Shown in pieces: positions 58,232 to 64,000 of a stretch of 64,000 nt of DNA. The DNA is from Apostichopus japonicus. Its lineage: Eukaryota; Echinodermata; Holothuroidea; Aspidochirotida; Stichopodidae. Location of the stretch: contig NC_092575.1 of NCBI RefSeq assembly GCF_037975245.1, forward strand, positions 14,552,310 to 14,616,309, written 5' to 3'. A program made the position numbers and the translations under genes. Under the pieces are notes generated by a model that was given only the letters and a program-made list of their open reading frames with translations, searched no databases and was not told the origin of the DNA. How positions within the stretch are numbered: the stretch's first letter is position 1; the number at the start of each line of letters is the position of its first letter.

Positions 58232-60044
58232 GTCAGAGGTCTCATCTTGTCCCCTCATATAGGTTTCATGTTTTCCACCTTTTTTCCTTGGACATTTGTC
58301 ATTAACATATATGCACCATCTATAGGCTGTCTGCATTTTGTTTTTTTGAGCTTGATGATTTCCATTCTATTCACGCATATTCATAAGACCAGTGAATAAT
58401 AATGATCATACCATTTTCACTCTTATCAAAACTAATATATTATTAGCACCGAGCCCAAAAAAAAAAACTATTATTTTGGTATTGAGTATTTGCTTTTTGC
58501 AACTTTCCTAGTTTGATGTTCTCTGTTTTATTAAATCACATTTCAATGGATGTGCTGAGATTCTTAAATAGTCGACTGTTTCACATGCCATCCTGGCAAA
58601 TCATAATTTGAGGTCAAGATGAGGTTTGGGGAAAGGAAGAGGACACCATTATTAGATGAATGCCTGCTGAAGCAATCATTCGTCATGTTAGACAAGAATG
58701 ATTATGCTTTTCAAAAAACTTGAAAACACGACACCAGATGTGAGCAAAAAATGACCAGTCGTGATATAAAGGTTGTGGAAGTTGCTCTATGTATTTAACT
58801 GTGCAATAAAATGGAGGGAACGCTGTATGCGTAGCTGAAAAAGGAAGTCAAGACTCTAGTTTGAAACCAGCATTCCTTTTGTTGTCTTAATGCCATTGTC
58901 ATTAACTTAGTGATTAGTTTCACAAGAGAATAGACATTATACAGACTTTACTTAACCAATGTTGATTGAAGGCAATTCAGAAACTTTGAGTTACAGGAAA
59001 TTGGGCAATTTCAAATCTAAATGGCTTTTCACAATTCCTCAGTTAAGTGGGGACACCAACCCAACCCTCGTGTTTGGCTTGTCTACGACAGAGATCTCTG
59101 TGCAGAACAAATCTCCCGAAACAGATAAGAAAAACCTTGTTCCGTTTGGGAGATATATATGCCAGTTTAAAAGTCATGTCTGGGAGCTAAGATTTTTCTA
59201 AATCTGTCATTTCATTGTGCCACTAGGATCTCAAACCTTTTGCTTTCACTGTGCGTAGTTTTTTTTGGGGGGGGGGGGACATCAAATCTTCAAGGTAAAA
59301 TGTGAACAGTGTCGACACTTTGTCGTGATCCCGCTTCAGTACAGGGTGAGACAAAATAATAAAACACATTCAATACGCGTGACTGAGATTATACTTCTCT
59401 TCTATTTGGTGGTTCGTGTATATCTGATATGACATAGGGTGACCTCGGGGTCGGTGTATCTTATGGAATATATACAAGTGACCTTATAGAGTAAAGAATA
59501 TATGCCAGTCGTTTAGTATATCTATTACACACTTAAAACAAAATGCCATCATTTGGTTATATAGAGAATTGAATGAAATATTTTCGATTCAGTATTTGCG
59601 AAATACTCGGCTTGATATTACCGATATATACACTGTAAATGGATAAAATAGCAGAAACATTGGAGGTCATGTGACCTGATTAAATCATTTTTAGACTTGA
59701 TCAAGTCTTCAGCCTTGTGTGTGAAGGAGCTGATATATCGCAAATGGAATAAAGAATGTTCTCAATATCAAGTTCAGGGGAAGTTGTTCGTGACAGTAAT
59801 CTCTATCATATGGATCATTATACAACACCTAATTATATTCCGGCCATTTGATTGGTCAATTGCTCGTCAATTACATGCAAAATCCGCTCTATTGCACGCG
59901 ATGATGATAGAACCATGCGTTATACTTTTTTGATAGCATTTTTTTCAATGGTAAGAGAGCAGAGAAACCTGTCTGTTCAAAACAATCTGTTGCATGAGTG
60001 CATTTTACATCCAATATTATCCAAATTTGAAGGTGTTGTATAAA
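58232..60044. other. No confident exon after PLXDC exon 12
   Basis: Searched for a phase-1 transmembrane exon without success. A polypyrimidine/acceptor at 59040 (cacaattcctcag) opens a 28-codon frame that stops and is not hydrophobic. Otherwise AT-rich, with a poly-G run at 59267-59278. Confidence 0.4.
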
Positions 60045-60205
60045 ACAAATAATGAATGGTTATGAGTGCAATAGTGCAAATATTTCATTCGTTGAAAGAT
60101 GTAATTTGCTCCATTCAACGAGGTGCAGCCGAGTTGAATGGAACATTCCATCTTTCAACTCATGAAATATTTGCACTATTGCACTCATAACCATTCATTA
60201 TTTGT
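60045..60205. repeat. Large near-perfect palindrome, arms of about 75 bp
   Basis: ACAAATAATGAATGGTTATG begins the left arm and its complement ends the right arm; the loop is about 13 nt (gaggtgcagccga). Only a few mismatches near the centre (for example gatgtaatttgctcc against ggaacattccatc). Typical of a foldback MITE. Confidence 0.9.
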
Positions 60206-62040
60206 ATAATATTGGTGTTGGGTTTGGGTCTTCTTTCAAGTTGGATTACCGTAGCGTGACAAATCTACAGTTGCCATAGTAGCCAAAAGATGTCAGCTTT
60301 GCAAAGCACCAGTGCTGTTTATACTAACTTTGTTGTGTTTTATTAATTTAAGTTTCATTATTTGAGTTTGAAGCGAAGGTACTGTTCTTGAAAGCGTTCG
60401 AAATAGGATTTCAAAGGTATTTGGTGGAGATACTGGTAGTTTTCAATGGCTCACCCTCCCCCATCCTTCCGCCAACCCCCTGCTCATCTGTTTTTAACTA
60501 ATGATATCTCTGATACAACTACATTCTGGATGCTTTTGTGCAACCCTGTCATGATGTACAGTATCTCTGAGGTGAAGTAGCTGACTACCATCTGTACAGA
60601 TATGGGGGGGGGGTAGATGTATGCTTGGAGATGGTAACCGAGGGCCGGAAGAGGGGAGGGACGGGGGAGGCAGAGGGCCAGTAAAACCGAATGAAGATTT
60701 CAAAGCATTTTAATTGGTGTATATCTCTAAATTCCTTGTTACTTATTAGTTACATGGAGAATTATGTGAGAGGACTAGAGAAACAAAAGGCCTTATTAAT
60801 TTCCTCTAATTAATATGACTATAGCTTGCAATCTCCCATACTGCTCTCCTCTCCGAAGTCCCCCCTCCCCTCTCCTCCACCTCCCCTCTCCCCATCCCCT
60901 CTCTCTCCTTTCCTCCAACTCCCTCTCTTCTCTATACTGTCAATATTATTTATGGAATCACCATATATTCTTGCTTTTAGGCATGGTGATAAAACCCTGT
61001 CTTGTCTAAATTCTGATCCATTAGTGGAAATCTTTCCTCTTTGTTTATCTTTTAGCAGCTTGTGATGAGTGGTTTTTTTTGTTTTTTTTTGTGTGCAAGT
61101 TAAGTCTCTCTTTGAGGCGATGAGGGAAATGCTACAGTATGTAAAGACTACTTGACTTTGAAGGGTTTCTCTTTTAAGTAAAGTTTTAAGTAAATCTTAA
61201 TGAAATTGAGCAAAGGATTTACATTGGGATTAAATTCAGCCATAAAGTGTGTAGAATATACTGTTAGTTTGAAATATGTCTAACAAGTAAAGAGCGATAA
61301 TAATAACGCTCACAATTAACAATGCCATCCTGCTAATAACGTCATACGCTGTCACCTATGACGATGCTTCCAATTGTACCTTCAACGTTAACAGATGAAA
61401 CATGTTGTCTGTAATACATTAACCCACTACTAATTATTAGTTTAAAAGAAAATGCTTTTCTGAATTTTCCAAATAGAAATTTGTAGAATACCCGTCAACT
61501 GCCTACTTGAATTTTAATCAAATTGTCATCGATTGTTTGCTGTTTGTGTTGCAAGTGTGGTGTGTTGTAGACTGTGTTGGGTAAGTACACACTGTCTGCG
61601 AGCATGTATCTATCCTTTACATGCCCATCACTCCCCATCAAATATTAAAGTTGTTTTTTTGTTTTTTTTATCAACAACTGCTTTGAGGTCACTGTTCCTG
61701 AAGTTTGTTTTTGTTTTGCTGATGTTGCAGGTTGTCGTAACAAAAACATTTACTAACAGACATTGTGACATCATATGATATCATATGATGTCACATGATG
61801 TCATATTACCCAGAATGTCAGCCATCAAAGTATATTGTAGATTGCATACCATTCCTTATTCATGAGCAACCACCCCCCCCCCCCCAATATAAAGAAGAAA
61901 AATCCACATTGTTCATATCACAGTGGGTTTCCAATTGCCTTACCAGAGTCATTCTTTATTCACTGCTGTGCAACGAGGTAACAAATAAAGAGAAAACTGG
62001 CTTTTGTTTTTCTAAATCAATAAAGGAATCTTTTCATGCT
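60206..62040. other. No gene; low-complexity patches
   Basis: Pyrimidine-rich tract at 60840-60935, G run at 60604-60612, palindromic atcatatgatgtcacatgat cluster at 61763-61806, C run at 61872-61885. No exon recognised. Confidence 0.4.
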
Positions 62041-62050
62041 TAAACTGCTT

Positions 62051-62057
62051 TATATAA
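62051..62057 (+). promoter_or_regulatory. Possible TATA box of the EGF-domain gene
   Basis: TATATAA lies about 150 nt upstream of the ATG at 62206. A start site about 30 nt downstream would leave a 5' UTR of about 120 nt with no intron needed. AT-rich DNA makes chance matches common, so this is tentative. Confidence 0.25.
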
Positions 62058-62205
62058 TTGGCAGTTTAATAATAAGCAGTGCTCACGGGCATGCTTGCCT
62101 CAACAGAAGGCAGAAACGACAGAGCAGCACGTTACAGTGTCTGTGAGAAGTATTAGGGCAGTCTAGTGGCTTGATTCAGTCGGTACCCTGCTGTTGGATA
62201 GAACA

Positions 62206-62398
62206 ATGTGGATTTCCGTTTTACTACCCTCCGCTTTGCTTTCAATCGTTCACATTTCGTTTGTCACCGCCATTTCCCACCATGCAGATGAGAATGAGGA
62301 CATTTGCCTGACTTTGACCTGTGGGCCAGGCACTTGTACATCTGACGGGTGTCTCTGCCCTGACTACTATTTTGGCCAGCAGTGTCAGACATATAAGA
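62206..62398 (+). CDS. First coding exon of a secreted or membrane protein with an EGF-like domain
   Basis: ATG at 62206 starts a signal peptide (MWISVLLPSALLSIVHISFV, then TAISHHADENED) followed by one EGF-like domain: ICLTLTCGPGTCTSDGCLCP, then DYYFGQQC. The six cysteines are spaced C-x4-C-x4-C-x4-C-x-C-x8-C, normal for EGF. The exon ends in QTYK with donor gtgagt, phase 1, the usual phase for EGF-domain exons. A TTG 12 nt upstream is in frame but unlikely as the start. The remaining exons lie beyond the window or are unrecognised, so the family is unknown. It sits where the missing PLXDC 3' exons would be expected, so it is either a downstream gene or an alternative first exon. No specific gene is claimed. 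Confidence 0.72.
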
Positions 62399-62462
62399 GT
62401 GAGTATCCCAGAATGAATAAACAATTAGAGATAACAGATAATCTACCAGTACTTTTAGATTC

Positions 62463-62627
62463 CAGGCATGAGCTTTTTCCGCGAATTCGCGGAATATCCG
62501 TGATTTCTTTTCTACCTCGGGGACAAAATCTATTATCCTAACACACTGTAGCATACGCAAACTGGAGCCTATACCGCAATTTTTGCAAGGTTCCGTGATT
62601 TTTTTTGTTACCCCAGGCTCATCCCTG
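62463..62627. mobile_element. 165-bp hAT-like MITE, copy 2
   Basis: CAGGCATGAGC...CTCATCCCTG, about 95% identical to 46897-47063. Inserted 65 bp after the donor of the EGF-domain exon; agattc is present on both flanks, a possible partial target-site duplication. Confidence 0.75.
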
Positions 62628-64000
62628 AGATTCAAGTCGTTGCAGGTCTGTATTAAAGTCCTACTCGTACTTACGAGTCTATAAGTATGGTGACCGTAAC
62701 ATTTTATGTCCCTATTAAAACTTGTTAGAAGAAATACTTGTAAGTAAATAATTATAATATGTACTGTAGGTTGTAGATTATTTGCATATTAATTCATTAA
62801 ATCATATTTATATTCAGTCAAATATTAATTTAATGCTTGCATGTTACATTGTGATCGAGTGGTAGAGTAGAAGAACCAATTTTCAATTCCCACGTCTTGC
62901 AAAGTTACTGTATATATGTGTAAACTTTTTTGCTTTCTTAGTCTTCAGTTTTTGCTTTCTCAGTCGTCAGTTTTTGTTAAATGTTGTAAAGTGATCTGGA
63001 AAAGAATGTTGTTTCTTCTTTTAATTTGTTTCAACTCTACTGCCATGAAGTTTTATCAGCAGGGCAAGACCAGTGACAGCTGTTTTGGGGGCCAGAAGAC
63101 ATTTTTTGGGTCTATATTTTGTGGATTTTAGAATTTAATTTTCGATTCATAATTGATTTTAAGATTTTAAGTATCTTAATATTATTGAGAGTTTTGGGGT
63201 CCGTGCAAGAGACTTGATGTATCAGCAAGTCTTAAATGCTGGTTTCCAGCCTAATTACAACAACTTGTGACTTAGTTTGCGACTGTTAAAGCGAACATAA
63301 AACATGTTCATGTGTCCCAACTAAGTACCAAGTTCATGAAAGCAAAAAAGCTCTCATTTAATATGCAGCAAATTTGCTCTTTAAATGCTAATGGCCATTA
63401 TGACTAATTTAAACTAACCATTGTCCTGACACCAAAATATACAAAAAAAAATCTTGCAATGATTTATAAGTCAACCATATGTACTGTTATTTTATTAAAA
63501 CAATGTTTGTAAAAAAAATGGCAACAGCAGAGTGAATGAAGTCAGCGCAGCAATTCATGTGGAAATCGTTTTGCCTTTCTTTGCAAAATTTTAAGTCACA
63601 GAGGAAAGACATATTTCTACCAGAAAGTTGCATTTGGTGAAATTCTTCAAAGCAAAGGACGTTGCAACATGTATCACAAATCAACGAGAAGAAAATAATG
63701 GGAGGATAAAAGCCTATGACGAACATTTGCGATGATGACATCACAGACACCATAGAGTGATTCACTCCAAGGTGGAATCAAGGGTTTTATTACATTTAAT
63801 CAACAGTATCTGGGAGCTAGGACACAAGATATTGAGACAGGGGTTTTCAACAAACGGCATGGAATGTATTGTTTTTTCCATAAGAGTGTCACATAAAATA
63901 TCTACCAACAGAATATCCCTTTTCATTCTATAACCACACCCCCCAGGTACCACCAGAATATCCCTTGCCATTATAATATCCCCCCGCTAGGTAACAGTTT
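62628..64000. other. Putative intron of the EGF-domain gene; no exon recognised
   Basis: AT-rich. From about 63520 to 63930 it holds a diverged dispersed repeat with words shared with 18160 (minus strand), 11446 and 51690. The terminal 40 bp repeat aatatccc and ggtacc/gtaac words. Confidence 0.35.

Noticed and set aside
59041-59200. Possible PLXDC exon 13 after acceptor cacaattcctcag
   Set aside because: The required phase-1 frame is short, not hydrophobic, and ends in TAA without a transmembrane segment.

Overview
This window is eukaryotic: coding sequence is split into short exons with consensus splice sites, introns are 0.6-5 kb long, base composition is AT-rich, and much of the DNA is microsatellite, tRNA-derived SINE, hAT-like DNA transposon and tandem repeat. 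The one gene recognised with confidence is a plexin domain-containing protein (TEM7/PLXDC family), an animal cell-surface family. Gene structure and repeat content suggest a marine deuterostome invertebrate. An echinoderm, perhaps a sea cucumber, is my best guess, but no ribosomal or mitochondrial marker is present to prove it.

Layout. 0-11.3 kb: the minus strand carries two phase-compatible exons (11272-10989 and 702-417) of an unidentified multi-pass membrane protein. A decayed, inverted copy of the last exon's start lies on the plus strand at 2635. Plus-strand exon candidates at 4079, 6559 and 7203 encode an acidic, Ser/Thr-rich tail whose end is frameshifted. This segment also holds 136-bp tandem repeats, a foldback element, a G-quadruplex-like tract, long AT repeats, a tRNA-like unit joined to a hammerhead-ribozyme core, and a repeat block with hAT-like ends (8869-10818). 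11.3-33.3 kb: no convincing host gene. There is a broken retroviral-type integrase fragment (14.6 kb), a long TCAC satellite (16.8-17.2 kb), a non-LTR reverse transcriptase remnant (19.3 kb), a region dense in TACTGTAC/GTACAGTA words, and a hAT-like element inserted in an older hAT-like element (28.6-30.0 kb).

33.3-58.2 kb: twelve coding exons of the PLXDC gene on the plus strand. They encode about 358 residues: signal peptide, nidogen-like/plexin-domain region, PSI cysteine module and the start of a Ser/Thr/Pro stalk. All exon phases agree, provided intron 2 is a GC-AG intron. Transmembrane and cytoplasmic exons were not found. The introns hold several SINEs, 108-bp and 155-bp tandem repeats, and a block at 47.8-50.4 kb built of AGGTCA-rich repeats including an almost perfect 694-bp tandem duplication.

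58.2-64 kb: a long near-perfect palindrome (60.05-60.2 kb) and the first coding exon of a second secreted or membrane protein (62206-62398: signal peptide plus one six-cysteine EGF-like domain), followed 65 bp later by a 165-bp hAT-like MITE also present in PLXDC intron 8.
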